A program made the translations under genes and the position numbers. A DNA stretch of 64,000 bases from contig NZ_LGHK01000001.1 of assembly GCF_001908235.1 (NCBI RefSeq), forward strand, positions 1 to 64,000. Direction: 5' to 3'. The stretch is from Bradyrhizobium sp. NAS96.2 (lineage in GTDB: Bacteria > Pseudomonadota > Alphaproteobacteria > Rhizobiales > Xanthobacteraceae). How positions within the stretch are numbered: position 1 is the stretch's first letter; each line of letters begins with the position of its first letter. This document shows positions 19,720 to 30,227 of the stretch, one piece after another. The notes beneath the pieces are model-generated. The model worked only from the letters and a program-made list of their open reading frames with translations. It had not been told where the DNA came from and did no database searches.

Positions 19720-20017
19720 TTACTCGTAGTGCAGCGGATTGATCGGGGATTCGGCGCGCTCGAAAGTCTTAACGAGGGCTTCGGCTATTCCATCGCTCCG
19801 AAGCTTGCCACAAAATCTAAGTCGGAATCTGCCGGCAGCCGTTTGCAGGAACATCGCGCGATCCGCCATCATCCGCAGCTGCTTGCCGTGCTTGACCACT
19901 GCGGTCGCAGAAGTCGCTAATGTAGCTCGCGCACTCAATCTCGTTTAGGGCGGCATTAAGCAACGCACAATCCTTTCCGAGCTGCCAGCGCTCTGGGCGG
20001 GTCCGCTTGGTCGTCAT
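19720..20017 (-). mobile_element. Probable IS3-type orfB fragment
   Basis: On the minus strand, RSDGIAEALVKTFERAESPINPLHYE resembles the conserved end of IS3 orfB around the last catalytic Glu (typically [29 protein letters not shown]). The preceding sequence is split between two frames and is only weakly readable. It is a short, inactive fragment; assignment rests on one motif. Confidence 0.35.
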
Positions 20018-20345
20018 TCCCGGCCGGCACTCGGCTACACATGGATGCCTTCACAGCGCGAAGGCAATGGTTGGACGCTTCTGGTGTTTGCGAACCCCTT
20101 ATTGTCTGACACAAACGCTAGTTCGAAACACGCAAATTCAGTGCCAACCCCGTCACCATGCATCCCGCATCTTCACATCATCGCAGCTCGCATCAAGAGA
20201 ATGCACATGGTCTTGCGCCGGGATGATCCTCATCTTCGAGGTCACTGCGCGTCCAGCTAACTCACTCACTGGCAAGACCTCTTGGTTCGCCTGTTAGTCA
20301 TCGATGCCAAGCGTGGCATCTCATACGTCACCGCTTCTTCAACTC

Positions 20346-20373
20346 TACAACCTGACGCAACGTGCGGTTCAAG
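20346..20373 (-). promoter_or_regulatory. MerR-type dyad promoter motif, copy 1 (apparently orphan)
   Basis: The plus strand reads TACAACCTGACGCAAC then GTGCGGTTCAAG. On the minus strand this is TTGAAC, a 19-base spacer holding the dyad (AACCGCACG / CGTCAGGTT), then TAGAGT. A 19-base spacer with a central dyad is typical of promoters twisted open by MerR-family activators. Downstream on the minus strand there is only decayed sequence, so this copy seems to have lost its gene. Copies occur at 29387, 36108 and 60058. Confidence 0.4.
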
Positions 20374-20696
20374 CCATTTTAATACTGATACACAGTCGAA
20401 CAACGCGACCGTTATGCGAGTGCCACTATCTCAGCAGCCCGGGCCTTTGCCGAAATGCTCGTTAGGATGCTGGCAAGCCATTGGAGTCACCATCAGCAAC
20501 TGCCGATCGCTTCGCTCTTTTATCGTCATTGCACTCCTCGTCCTGATAGCTCGGTAATGAAAATTGTCGCCTAAACCCTTGGATGATGTCTCAAAGAGTC
20601 ACTTGTCCCTCGTTCTGCCATGTTCGCATCCAAAGCAGACCGCCGCCGCTGGCGCATGTCGCGCCGGCGCGAGAGCGAGTGTCTCAGGGGAATTCC

Positions 20697-21446
20697 ATGG
20701 TGAAGCCAGTTGTGATTGTGGTCGGCGCGGACAAGGGTGGCGTTGGAAAGACGACGGTATCGCGAACGCTTCTCGACTACTTCAGCAACAATACCGTGCA
20801 GACACGCGCGTTTGACACGGAGTCACCGCGGGGAACGTTGAAGCGCTTTCACCCTGACATCACCGAGATCGTCGACATGACGACGACCGGGGATCAGATG
20901 AAGATTTTTGACACCTTAAACTCCGGGCTATCCGTCACCGTGATAGACGCTCGCGCTGGCCTATTGTCCTCGGCGTTGAGTTCCTTGCGCGATATCGGAT
21001 TTTTGGATGCCGCGCGGTCCGGGCAAATCACATTTGCCGTGTTCCATATCCTGGGTCCTTCCATCGCCTCGCTGGACGAGATCGCCGAAACCGCCGATTT
21101 CATGGGCGGCGCGAAATACTTCCTGGTGAAGAACTTCATCAACGACACCCAGTTCTTCCAGTGGGACCAATCGACCTACAACTCCTATTTCCACCGCATC
21201 AAGTATGCCACCGAGCTGACCATACCCAAGCTCGATGCGATGGCCTATGAGCAGGTCGAAGTCGCTTCCGTCCCCTTCGTCGACTTCGTCGCAAACAAGG
21301 GACGACGCGACGAGCCGGCGAACTACTCTTTCGTGCTGCGCGGCTACGTCCGTCACTGGCTCGCAAATGTCTGGAGCGAGTATGACCGCATCAACTTGAC
21401 CGAATTGACCGGCGCCAAGCCGGTGACCCGCGGCGGCGAGAAATAG
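20697..21446 (+). CDS. ParA/MinD-like P-loop ATPase
   Basis: ATG 20697 follows AGGGGAATTCC, giving 249 residues. The N-terminus VVIVVGADKGGVGKTTVSRTL is a deviant Walker A motif with the signature Lys of ParA/MinD ATPases. A switch region at FDTESPRGTLKRF and Walker B-like LSVTVIDARAGLL follow. The C-terminal half (FFQWDQSTYNSYFHRIKYATEL) is not typical of plasmid ParA, and there is no parB or minC/E nearby. A second P-loop gene follows after 61 bases on the same strand, so the two probably form an operon and perhaps a partnership. The cargo or role is unknown. Codon use is regular and the gene appears intact. Confidence 0.8.
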   Translation: MVKPVVIVVGADKGGVGKTTVSRTLLDYFSNNTVQTRAFDTESPRGTLKRFHPDITEIVDMTTTGDQMKIFDTLNSGLSVTVIDARAGLLSSALSSLRDIGFLDAARSGQITFAVFHILGPSIASLDEIAETADFMGGAKYFLVKNFINDTQFFQWDQSTYNSYFHRIKYATELTIPKLDAMAYEQVEVASVPFVDFVANKGRRDEPANYSFVLRGYVRHWLANVWSEYDRINLTELTGAKPVTRGGEK

Positions 21447-21507
21447 CCGCGTATTCCGCGAGCGACGGGCTGGGCCCACGTACGAAACTCGATTGATACT
21501 GCCGGCT

Positions 21508-22179
21508 ATGTTAGCAACACCCATCTACATCATCTGCTCTCCTAGCCCGCAGGTCGGCAAAACCCTGATCGCCCGCCTCGTAAGCGAGTTCCTGGTGCTG
21601 ACGAACGGCACGGCCCTCTCGTTCGATGTCAACCTGAGGGAGCCGTCATTGCTCGATTATCTCCCTCGCATCACTGAAACCGCAGATGTGATCGATACTT
21701 ACGGCAAGGTCCAGCTGATCGACCCGCTTATCGTCCACGATGGGTTGGCCAAGGTGATTGACCTCGGCTTTCATGCCTTCGACGAATTCTTCAAGACGTG
21801 CGAAGAGATCCGCTTCATGAAGGAGACGGTGCGCCATTACGTCGTCCCGATTATACTATTCGTCGCAGGCACTGATCGTATGTCCTGGCGCAGTTACGAG
21901 ATGCTGCGGCGACAGACCCCGCCGGGGGCGCTGGTCACCGTCCACAATGAATTCGTGCTACGCGGCGCATTGCCGGACATCATGGATGACGGGCGTGTGC
22001 TCCGGATCCCCGCGCTTCCGACATTTCTAAGGGCCTACATAGACCGACTGAGTTTTTCCTTCACTGGATATCTGCGCAACGAGAAGGATTGGTCGACCGA
22101 GCTGCATCAATGGATACGAGGGAATTATACCCTGCTTCGCGACTTGGAAATGAGTGCTCAGATACGGAGATCATATTAA
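21508..22179 (+). CDS. Second P-loop ATPase-like protein, partner of the upstream ParA-like gene
   Basis: From ATG 21508 the product is 223 residues (a TTG at 21493 is an alternative start). IYIICSPSPQVGKTLIARLV is a Walker A motif without the ParA signature Lys. SFDVNLREPSLLDYLP occupies the place of the ParA switch I segment (compare FDTESPRGTL upstream). VPIILFVAGTDRMSWRSYEML and GALVTVHNEFVLRGALPDIM are in the second half. It is thus a diverged relative of its neighbour, possibly able to bind but not hydrolyse ATP. The ribosome site is weak, consistent with coupling to the first gene. I know of no named family for the pair. Confidence 0.7.
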   Translation: MLATPIYIICSPSPQVGKTLIARLVSEFLVLTNGTALSFDVNLREPSLLDYLPRITETADVIDTYGKVQLIDPLIVHDGLAKVIDLGFHAFDEFFKTCEEIRFMKETVRHYVVPIILFVAGTDRMSWRSYEMLRRQTPPGALVTVHNEFVLRGALPDIMDDGRVLRIPALPTFLRAYIDRLSFSFTGYLRNEKDWSTELHQWIRGNYTLLRDLEMSAQIRRSY

Positions 22180-22819
22180 ACTCGCAGATTCAATGTCGTT
22201 GGTCTAGGTCGCACCATTGAGAGTCGAGGCTCCATCGGGTCGACTGCACCAATCGTCCCGTTATGAGCGCGGTCGTTGGCCATCGGCCTAAAATCTCCGC
22301 GATATGAGGTCACCGCGCGACCTGCGATAGGCGATCACGCGGGCGGGGCGGTGACTGTCGAACCCGCCGGACGTGGAGCATGGCAGAACGAAACTGATCT
22401 CGCTTCGACCTACATAGTCCAGCCCATGGATCTTCCCATCAGACTTTGGACTGCCTGGTCCTATTGCGCCCATGTCACGACGGCGCATTGGTCTCGATTC
22501 GATTGCGCAGCACGGAGATCAGCGTAGCCGCCGAGCCAATACGCTCACGAAATGCCGCCGCCTGATTGCGTCCGAGTCGGCATGTGGGGCTCGGTTCTGA
22601 GCGAGGGCGCAGAAAACTCGTCGCGTCGTTTCGAAAACCTCACATACGAGTTTGTGACGTTCGATTAGCCCTCGCAATGACTAGCTTGCGGTTGCAACGC
22701 ATGGTGTTGTCGGAAGGCAAACGCGCCAGATGTCTGGGTTCTGCCAAGCTGGTTAGGGACACGACGCCGGGCAAGTTGGCGCATGCGCGGACTTTGATTC
22801 CTATCGAGGAGAATACCAT
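22180..22819. other. Gap upstream of the VirK-family gene
   Basis: No gene is recognised in about 640 bases. A sequence near 22622-22650 (TTTCGAAAACCTCACATA) loosely recalls the right half of a tts box but the left half does not fit, so I do not call one. The ribosome site of the VirK gene, GAGGAG, lies at the end. Confidence 0.4.
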
Positions 22820-23260
22820 ATGCAGTTCAGTGGCAGATGCGTGTCGATCCTGTTGTCCCTGCTGTCGGTTGCAGGCGTGAGCGCGATCGCCAGGGCTGAT
22901 GAGCCCTCGCCGAAATACGCCGAGGTGCTCAGTGCCCTGCAGGACGGCAAGAACGTGAAGGTCGTACTGGACCTGAGCCGATGCACCACCGCCGATGGCG
23001 GCAAGCCCGGACCGGCCGTGCAGGGCGGACTGGCTATCCGTGCCTTCAGGGTGTCCGCCCAGAACGGCATCAGCTTCGCCGATGCGCATCAAACCCTGGA
23101 CAGCTCGGGACATCCGGTGACCGAATACATTCGCCACAGCCTCGGCCGCGACGGCAAGCTCACCGTGCGGGCGTCCAAGCTGGCTGCCGGAACTACGGAA
23201 GCCGTAAACCAGGGCGAGTTCACCTGCGAATTGCCCGATGGCGCGAAGTTCGTCTGGTAG
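22820..23260 (+). CDS. VirK-family secreted protein
   Basis: The 146-residue product starts with a Sec signal peptide (residues 1-26, hydrophobic core SILLSLLSVAGVSAIA, cleavage likely at ARA-DE). The mature part has KYAEVLSALQDGKNVKVVLDLSRC, GGLAIRAFRV and GEFTCELPDGAKFVW, which match VirK proteins. VirK was first described in Agrobacterium vir and plant pathogens, and copies occur in rhizobial symbiosis regions. Two Cys in the mature protein (LSRC and FTC) could form a disulfide in the periplasm. The biochemical function is not known. It stands alone on the plus strand, convergent with dctA. Confidence 0.8.
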   Translation: MQFSGRCVSILLSLLSVAGVSAIARADEPSPKYAEVLSALQDGKNVKVVLDLSRCTTADGGKPGPAVQGGLAIRAFRVSAQNGISFADAHQTLDSSGHPVTEYIRHSLGRDGKLTVRASKLAAGTTEAVNQGEFTCELPDGAKFVW

Positions 23261-23629
23261 TCGGAGAAAGCGCAGCCGTCGGCCGGTGTGCAGTTTCGCG
23301 CATCCTGCTGATGGCTGGCGCGCGTCCGGCTCTGGTCCTTAGTGACTTTGCCGGGCGATAAGCGATGTATCGTTCGCCACGAGATTTGGCCATGAACTCC
23401 GCCGATGCCATGACGGCAACATCAAGCTATAGGTCGGGGTACGCTCTCCACGAGTTCCCGGCCCCCGATAGCGTCTGCGATCCGCCGCCAAACGAAACGT
23501 GAGATTCAAGCCGAAATGCCAATCCATCAGCCGGCGGCGATGTCGCTGATGGCGATCGAAGGATCACGACCGACGCCACCTTCCTTCGCCGACACTGCTC
23601 GCGGTCGAAACACTGCCACCTACCCCGCC
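23261..23629. other. Convergent gap between the VirK-family gene and dctA
   Basis: Both flanking genes end here. No open frame with a recognisable product was seen. The sequence should hold terminators for both transcripts, but I could not identify a clear hairpin with a T-run. Confidence 0.4.
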
Positions 23630-24943
23630 TTATTCGGATGTCCCGACATCGGCCGCTCGGTCTTCCCGGTTGAGTCGCTTGCGTAGGCTCGCTTGGTCGA
23701 GCTCGCCTTCCCACCAGGACACAAACATTGCGGCGACACCGTTCCCCGTGACGTTTGTCAGCGCACGCACCTCACTCATGAACTTATCGATCGAGAAGAC
23801 GATCGCGATGCCCGGTACCAGCGCCGGACTGACAACCGTCAGGGTCGCTGCGAGCGTAATGAAACCTGCACCGGTGACACCGCTTGCGCCCTTCGACGTA
23901 AGCATCGCTACAATTATGATTGTGAATTGCTGGCCTAGGGTCAGGTCAATATCGAGCGCCTGGGCAATGAACAGCGTCGCCAAAGTCATGTAAATGTTGG
24001 TGCCGTCGAGATTGAATGAGTATCCGGTCGGCACCACGAGGCCCACCAGCGGCTTCGAGCAACCCAGCCGTTCCAGCTTTTTCATCAGCTGCGGCAGTGC
24101 GCTTTCCGAAGACGAGGTACCCAGCACGATCAATAGCTCATCCTTGATATACGCAATGAACTTGAAGATGGAAAAGCCGATCAAGCGCGCAATCAGGCCA
24201 AGCACGAGCACCACGAAAAGCGCGGCCGTGGCATAGAACAGGATGACCAATCCGACCAGATTGCCAAGCGCAGCTGGTCCGAATTTGCCGATCGTGAAGG
24301 CCATGGCGCCAAAGGCGCCGATCGGCGCCGCCTTCATCACGATGGCAATGACGCCGAATACTGCGTGGGCGGCATCGTCAATGATCCCACGCAAACGCTC
24401 ACCCTTCTCGCCGAGGGCCATCAGCGAAAAGCCCAACAGAATGGCAAACAGCAGCACTTGCAGGATGTCGCCCCGCGCCAGCGCCCCGACCACGCTGTCC
24501 GGAATGATGTTGAGGACGAAATCGACCCCTTTCTGCGCTTCGGATTTGTTGACCAGGCCGGCCACAGCCGCGGCGTCGGGCTTGACCGCGAGCCCATGGC
24601 CGATCGGGACCAGATTGCCTATGACCAGACCAAGTAATAGGGCAAAAGTGGAAACAACCTCGAAATAGACCAGCGCCTTGATGCCGACCCGGCCGACCTT
24701 TCCGGCATCTTGAATGTGTGAAATGCCGGATACGACGGTGCAAAAGATGATCGGCGCGACAAGCATCTTGATCAGCTTGATGAATCCATCGCCGAGCGCC
24801 TTGATCCAGTCATTTGTCGCAACAGATGGCCACAAGTAGCCGACCATGACACCGATCAGGATTGCGATAAGTACCTGGACATAGGGGATTTTGTACCAGG
24901 AGCGCGAGGGCGCCGCCGGCGGAGCGGCTGCGATGATTACCAT
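23630..24943 (-). CDS. dctA: C4-dicarboxylate/cation symporter DctA
   Basis: ATG 24943 follows GGGAAGGG, giving 437 residues, the usual size of DctA. The DAACS-family features are present: [29 protein letters not shown], the re-entrant loop serine-rich [40 protein letters not shown] with the NMDGT-like motif, and [22 protein letters not shown]. It imports succinate, malate and fumarate with protons or Na+ across the inner membrane, the main carbon supply of nitrogen-fixing bacteroids. No dctBD regulators are adjacent. This may be an island-borne extra copy. The last residues ([11 protein letters not shown]) are variable in the family. Confidence 0.92.
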   Translation of the reverse strand: MVIIAAAPPAAPSRSWYKIPYVQVLIAILIGVMVGYLWPSVATNDWIKALGDGFIKLIKMLVAPIIFCTVVSGISHIQDAGKVGRVGIKALVYFEVVSTFALLLGLVIGNLVPIGHGLAVKPDAAAVAGLVNKSEAQKGVDFVLNIIPDSVVGALARGDILQVLLFAILLGFSLMALGEKGERLRGIIDDAAHAVFGVIAIVMKAAPIGAFGAMAFTIGKFGPAALGNLVGLVILFYATAALFVVLVLGLIARLIGFSIFKFIAYIKDELLIVLGTSSSESALPQLMKKLERLGCSKPLVGLVVPTGYSFNLDGTNIYMTLATLFIAQALDIDLTLGQQFTIIIVAMLTSKGASGVTGAGFITLAATLTVVSPALVPGIAIVFSIDKFMSEVRALTNVTGNGVAAMFVSWWEGELDQASLRKRLNREDRAADVGTSE

Positions 24944-26958
24944 GATGATCCCTTCCCAAGCGAACAAGGACACGCGCCGCAGCCCCACGCGGCAGGTCTT
25001 CTCCTCTCGATGGGATTACGTGAAGCCTGCCATTTCAGGACAGCGAATGCTGTTTGTGGCCTTGTGAGACCGAGCGAGCCGAAAGTGCCGGGTCGCGTCT
25101 TACCCGGCCAACATGCGATTGGCGCGCCGAGCAATATCTTTACAGAGACAAGCGAGGCTCGGATGCGACGCCGGAGGCGCCGACATAGAGCAAGACTGCT
25201 ACGGCGGACAGGATTTCGGAGCGCGTCCCGCAGCAAGCTATAGATCAGGACGCGGATGATTTCCGAATAGTCGCACTTGAGCGTCGCTAGTTCGTCGCTG
25301 TCGAAAGTCGCGCCCGCGCGAACCGCGACAGATCCTAGACAGAGCTGGCCCGATTTTGCGGCTGTCGTTCGATACTGCGCACTGCTCCGGGTCTGTCCGT
25401 TGAGCGCGATCGGAAAGCGGATGACAGTTCGGTCGTGGACCGGATCGAGGTTATTCGCCGGTGCCACGACATGCGAGTAGCGATGACGGGATCTCAACCA
25501 CGGCCAACGAACACTGGCATCGGTTCGCAGGATAAAGATCTGTATCTTGCTTATCAGCCCACCTTCGACGAATCTCTTCGCCACGTCCGACCTCCCTGAC
25601 CGGCGACTGCAAGGCTTGCAGTGGTCGCCGCTTATCTTGTTCTCCCCATCCAGCAAATGGCATGCCGCCGAAGAAGAGTGTGAGCTTTGCTTAAATGGGC
25701 GAAATGCCACGCGGTTCGCGACGTTCGCGCGGGACGCGTGCCCGTTAGTCGGACTTGCGACATTGATGCCTTCAACTAGACATTGCAGGAACACGACAAA
25801 ACGATGACAGGCCGACGTGCTTTTTTGCCGGGCTCGACCCTCTGGAGCACGTCCTCCTATGGAGGTTTCACTCAGGGGACTTGCCTAGGGGCTTGCGCGA
25901 GCAAGCCCGGTCCGAGATTTTCAATTCAGCGCAGTTCGAATCTGACAAAGTCGGCGATAAAATATCGCCAGGGTTGGCGCGGGAGGATCGAAACCGGCTT
26001 TCCAAGCCTGCTGACGGGTTTGAGGCGCCGGACAATCCGCTATCCCTTTGATCGATCACGCATGACGGATAGTTCTTGGCCGCTCACGCCCGGGAGCTCC
26101 TTCGGACCGGCCGGGGTCCGTCAGGGCATGAATCTTGGATCTTGCAGTAAGGTCAAACGTCACGCACCTGAGAAGCAGGTGCAACGCTTCCGGACGCCCG
26201 CTAGATCCGCCACCTCATCGGCGTCAGTGATCAAGCTCGCGGGACGGAAACTCTAAACCCACGGCACGACGATGCCCTCTCGTTCCTCGAACCCTCGCGC
26301 CTGGAACATGCCGGATAGGCAATCTGGTGGTGTTTTAGAACTCGATCTCTAGCCACGAGCACATCTCGTCCGAGTACCCGTTGTCAGGCAATAGAAGCAT
26401 TTGCTTCATGCAAGGCAACCTTTTTTTGCGCAATAGATAGAGACCTCATCCCGAGCCCGTTGAGACCGATGCTGCGCGCAATCACAAACCTCTTCGAACC
26501 TGGTTGCTGCCATAATCGGCTCAAGGACATGACGTCTGCAATCGAAAACTCGCAAGTACCGAGGCGTCTAAACCCGGTACCTTTATGGTCACGAGCATCT
26601 TGCCTTAGCAACTCCCCAGGACTTATCGCTTCCGCCGCGATCCAGCCCCAGCTTAAGATGCTATCGGGTGGTGCGCGCACAACCTCGCAGCGCTGCAGGA
26701 ATCCCCAATTCGGACGCCCACAACGCCGGTAAACTTCGTGATCCGCCGCAAATGAGGTCACACGCGCGGCAACAGAGCGATATCGATTGAAGGCCTCGCG
26801 TACATTGAACTATTCGCAATGTCCCCGAAGCAAAATGGTCCGCGCCTTGCACTTGCGTAGAAACGAGACCGGTCGGCATAACATGGCGTGATGGAGCCGC
26901 GGCTTGCTGCGCGCCGGCACGCTGGTCACTTTACCGAAAGTTTAAGTCGGCGTGCGTG
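24944..26958. other. 2-kb stretch, mostly decayed, no recognised gene
   Basis: Open frames up to about 285 codons occur on the minus strand (from 25794 into dctA) and others on the plus strand. They lack motifs and plausible starts. A TTCGAA-containing segment near 25935 recalls a tRNA T-loop but its stem does not pair. A minus-strand frame at 26384-26761 is open for 125 codons without recognisable content. I regard the region as non-coding debris apart from the dctA promoter. Confidence 0.4.
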
Positions 26959-27147
26959 ATGACTTCGATTGATGATAAGCTCAGCGAGATCAGATCAGTA
27001 CGAAACGACATTTGGTGGTATCGTAAGCTGCTTCAAACCGAGTTACCTGGTGCGGAGCGGAAGCTCATTGAGAATCACCTGCTCGAACAGCATTCTGTTT
27101 TTGAGCGGCTGTTAGCGACAACATTTCCTTTGAGTTTCCGGCTCTGA
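26959..27147 (+). CDS. Possible small helical protein of unknown function (62 aa)
   Basis: From ATG 26959 the frame reads MTSIDDKLSEIRSVRND, then WYRKLLQTELPGAERKL and ENHLLEQHSVFERLL. The strongly helical, charged pattern, with two amphipathic helices, looks like real protein, unlike the surrounding noise frames. The ribosome site is weak and there is no operon context. It could be a remnant of a larger gene. No family is recognised. Confidence 0.4.
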   Translation: MTSIDDKLSEIRSVRNDIWWYRKLLQTELPGAERKLIENHLLEQHSVFERLLATTFPLSFRL

Positions 27148-27239
27148 AACTGGTTCGAGGCCAGCGCCGCTAAACCGTGGATAGGGATGAATGTTTAGCA
27201 GGTAGCTGACGTAGCCGGCTACTCTTGCTCGATCCACTG

Positions 27240-27873
27240 CCGGAAACTCGATGTCAAGGCGAACCGACCCCGTCAACAATCCTGCGACAAAGGCACGGTC
27301 TTCCGCGTCGTCGCGGGCGCCGTGAACTTAGCGGCGCGCGGCAGAAGACCTACGAGATCGCGTGCGCCTCGAAGCCCTCCACTGCCTTCCGGACGTCGAC
27401 CGACTAGGTCGCCATCATCACTGGGGCCGTTCCGGATGGGCCGATCACCGAGTTACCTTCAGCGCATGAACGATGGCAGCAACCATCGCTGCGTCCGCAC
27501 GGCGGCCGGCCCGGATGGTGATGCCATCGATCTCAATCACGATGGTACTCGCGCTATCTGGTCTGGCCTTGCGTCCTCGTGCCTTGCGCTCCGAGGCGAC
27601 GGCCACGGTCGGTGCGTCGACCACATCAAGTCCAAAGTACTACTCGTCCGCCTTCGCCGGCGGTACCTCGCGCGCTTGCCGGCGCCAGGTGAACACTTGT
27701 TGGGGCCTCAGCCCGTGTCGCCGGGCAACGTCCGAAACGACCGCGCCGGGCGCCAACGTCTCCTCGACAATCCGGGCCTTGTCATCCTTGGAGAAGCAAC
27801 GACGCCGTTCCGTCTCCGTGATCACTTCCAGCCGGCTCGCCGTTACGTCCGATTTAAGCCTATGGTCAAGCAT
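27240..27873 (-). mobile_element. IS66-family remnant (tnpA with internal stop, decayed tnpB)
   Basis: The minus strand from 27873 encodes an IS66 TnpA: MLDHRLKSDVTASRLEVITE, then FSKDDKARIVEETLAPGAVV and DVARRHGLRPQQVFTWRRQAR (helix-turn-helix). One in-frame TAG at about 27640 interrupts it. The same frame then continues with VDAPTVAVASERKARGRKAR and IVIEIDGITIRAGRRADAAM to a stop near 27462. A TnpB-like start (VIGPSGTAPVMMAT, then VDVRKAVEGFEA) follows at once and decays near 27240. The element is inactive, and the large tnpC gene is absent. Confidence 0.7.
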
Positions 27874-28099
27874 AGATACAAGGCGATCCCTTCAAAGAGA
27901 TCGTGAACCTCACCTATCCCGCGCGCCGCGAGAAGGGTTCAGAACCATACTTACGGTGCACCGCCACTAAAGCGCGGAAATGTGGCGATCGCCAGAAGTC
28001 AACTCCAGACGGCATCGTGGCCCCACTTTCGCGACGTCCGCCACCTTTCGATGACTGGATGACAATTGACTATTAGTCACGTGTCCCTCGGTGGACCAG

Positions 28100-28582
28100 C
28101 TACCAATCTTGGTGGGGCGAGGCCTCTTTCTTCCCTACTGATTGTCTCAATTCTCTCGGCGGAATGATTACAGCTCGAGTCGCATCGGTTCGACGGTTCG
28201 CTATGGTACCGTTGCGCACTTGCAGCTCGGATGCTCTCTTCCGAGCGGAGACGCTCGGAAGAGAGCGTTTGTTGATACCGCCTCCTCCGATGCCTCCTCT
28301 TCTCTCCGTCGCACCTGGAACCAGGCGGCGACATTTCGCACGCAAGGTTTTAAAGTGCTCCCTGAGACAAAACATAGCGGCGTCTGGGTCATCACGCCCA
28401 GTAAAATGGTCACAGAAGCGTATCAGGTCCGGCCTGCAAGACGCTAGCGTCTCTGCCGACCTCAGATCTCGCGCTCGAGCGTGTCTTGTATGCACGGTTG
28501 TTGTCGCCGCCAGAATAGCGATGGCTGCTGCAAAGCGATATGCCATGCAGATCCAATAGTTGCGTCGCTTTTGATTCACCAT
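28100..28582 (-). CDS. Secreted protein with one cysteine-rich repeat
   Basis: The 160-residue product has an N-terminal signal (MAYRFAAAIAILAATTTVHT, after a short basic start) followed by LASCRPDLIRFC and, after a GRDDPDAA linker, MFCLREHFKTLRAKCRRL. The C-x7-C...C-x11-C spacing and sequence match the cysteine-rich repeat found in bacterial periplasmic proteins and in eukaryotic GLG1. The rest (residues about 90-160) is low-complexity and basic, and may be poorly ordered. ATG 28582 follows AAGAGAGAG; the Met 12 codons later is an alternative start. Function is unknown. It lies alone in decayed DNA, but the motif argues it is genuine. Confidence 0.6.
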   Translation of the reverse strand: MVNQKRRNYWICMAYRFAAAIAILAATTTVHTRHARARDLRSAETLASCRPDLIRFCDHFTGRDDPDAAMFCLREHFKTLRAKCRRLVPGATERRGGIGGGGINKRSLPSVSARKRASELQVRNGTIANRRTDATRAVIIPPRELRQSVGKKEASPHQDW

Positions 28583-30227
28583 CTCTCTCTTAAGCTACGA
28601 GCGGTTCGCTATGGTCTTGCGCAATGTACAACGTGGCCTGCCAACCAGAAAAACAAGCCGAACCTCTTGAAGCATAGACGGCAGGGGACGCGCTCTCGTC
28701 CTCCCCCGATCGATGGCAGCGCTCTCGACTCGTTGACGCAGGGAACTACTCGCAGCCGAGACCAACTTCATTTGCGGCCGAACAGCGGGAGAAATTGACA
28801 TACGATGCTCTCGGTGCTGGCCTGAGCGCGCAATCAATCTCAGAGCGCCGCTAGCACCTGCTCATGATCTGACCATCAAGCAATTGATCCGGTTGGCTCA
28901 AGCGCAGATCCAAACGATCCTTGCCGCGATGTGGGTAGACGAACGCCACCCTTACAAGAAGATCAGATCAGGGCCGAATGCCGGGCGATTCTGCGTTCGG
29001 TCAAACCAGGTGCGTCGGTGACTCCATAGCTGGTTGAGGAGAGTAAGCAGTTCATCCCCAGTCAGCATTTGACGTCTATGACACTATTGGGTGCTGTAAA
29101 CCCGACCATCTGCGAAGAGCGGCGCGGAACATCGAAGACCGCACCTCGCCCGGGTCTGATCTTCAGCAGCACCAACGCTAAGACGTTCCGCTCAGATCTC
29201 GAACCGATCGTCCTGCTCCGGTGCTGCTTGACCCGCACCTATGCCGTGCATAGCCACTTTGAGTACTGAGCTCTCAGCAAGGATACACAAAGGGCTCTAG
29301 CGGAGTGAGCTTTGCAAGCTTGAGGCATTCGAGTTCTTTATTGCCCGAGGTGAAGATTCGAGTGGCGACAGCCGCCCGCCTCGATCGTACAACCTGACGC
29401 TACGTACGCTTCAAGTCCTTTTTTGCGCCCTGGGTGTGACGATAACGTCACGCGTACGTCTCGAAACATCTGGCCTGGCCACGACCGGCGGCGACACTCT
29501 GGCTGGCTTGTAAATGGCAGGTCAATCCGTCGTGTTGTGACAACAACGACAGGACGGCTGATCCGTTAATTGAGCGCGCACAGAAACGGTCTGTGTCGCC
29601 AGACGACTTGCGCGATTTGGATCTCCTCCGTGTCCCCTCCTGTTTCCGCTCAAGTGGTTGATGTGTTGTCGAAGATTCGGTCACTGGCCACGATCCGTAT
29701 GCCGATCTGATACGAACCGGCTGGTCGGGGACCTATGTCCCATCGGATGCACATTGCGCATTCGGCTTCGCGCGCGGGGACCTAGATTCAGTACCACCTA
29801 TGCCAACGGGTGGAAGTGGACGAAGCCGAGATCTTCGAGTGGGTTGTGAAAAAAGAATCCCTTGCACGCCACCCGTTCAACAGACGGTGCAGAGAGATTC
29901 AAAGCCGGCCGTCTCCTCCTACGCTGCAAACAAGCCGCTCGTCAGTCATCCGGCGGCTCTGCTTGACGAGATCATCCGTCCCGATATGCATACGCCCGAA
30001 GCCGGCGCCCTCGAGTCCGACTCTCGTCTGGTATCTATGTCCGTTTGGAGACACCAACGTCGGAAACTGGACGGATGCCGCGCGGCCAGGAGCTGCGCTG
30101 ACAGCTCGAATTTCACCACGATCAAGCAACGCGCGCAAATTCCGGAAGCGGCACGCAGATTGCTGTGATGAGAAGCCAAGCGCCGCCGCAAGGAAAGCGG
30201 CGCAACCGCTCGCGCACGGGGTCGCTG
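28583..30227. other. 1.6-kb stretch with no intact gene
   Basis: Only short or motif-free open frames are present on both strands. One copy of the MerR-type dyad lies at 29387-29414. A phrase LTIKQLIRLAQAQIQTILAAM can be read near 28866-28930 in one plus frame, but the frame is soon broken. I see no functional gene. Confidence 0.4.
29387..29414 (-). promoter_or_regulatory. MerR-type dyad promoter motif, copy 2 (apparently orphan)
   Basis: The plus strand reads GTACAACCTGACGCTAC then GTACGCTTCAAG. The minus strand gives TTGAAG, 19 bases with an imperfect dyad, then TACGAT. It matches the copy at 36108 at most positions. No gene lies downstream on the minus strand for more than 800 bases, so it is probably a relic. 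Confidence 0.35.

Noticed and set aside
22620-22655. Possible tts box before the VirK-family gene
   Set aside because: Only the TTTCGAAAAC part resembles the consensus; the GTCAG half is absent or off by two bases.
24937-25794. Minus-strand open frame of 285 codons upstream of dctA
   Set aside because: No motifs, odd composition, and it overlaps the dctA start in another phase.
25925-25950. TTCGAAT segment resembling a tRNA T-loop
   Set aside because: The flanking bases pair for only three positions and no acceptor or anticodon stem could be found.
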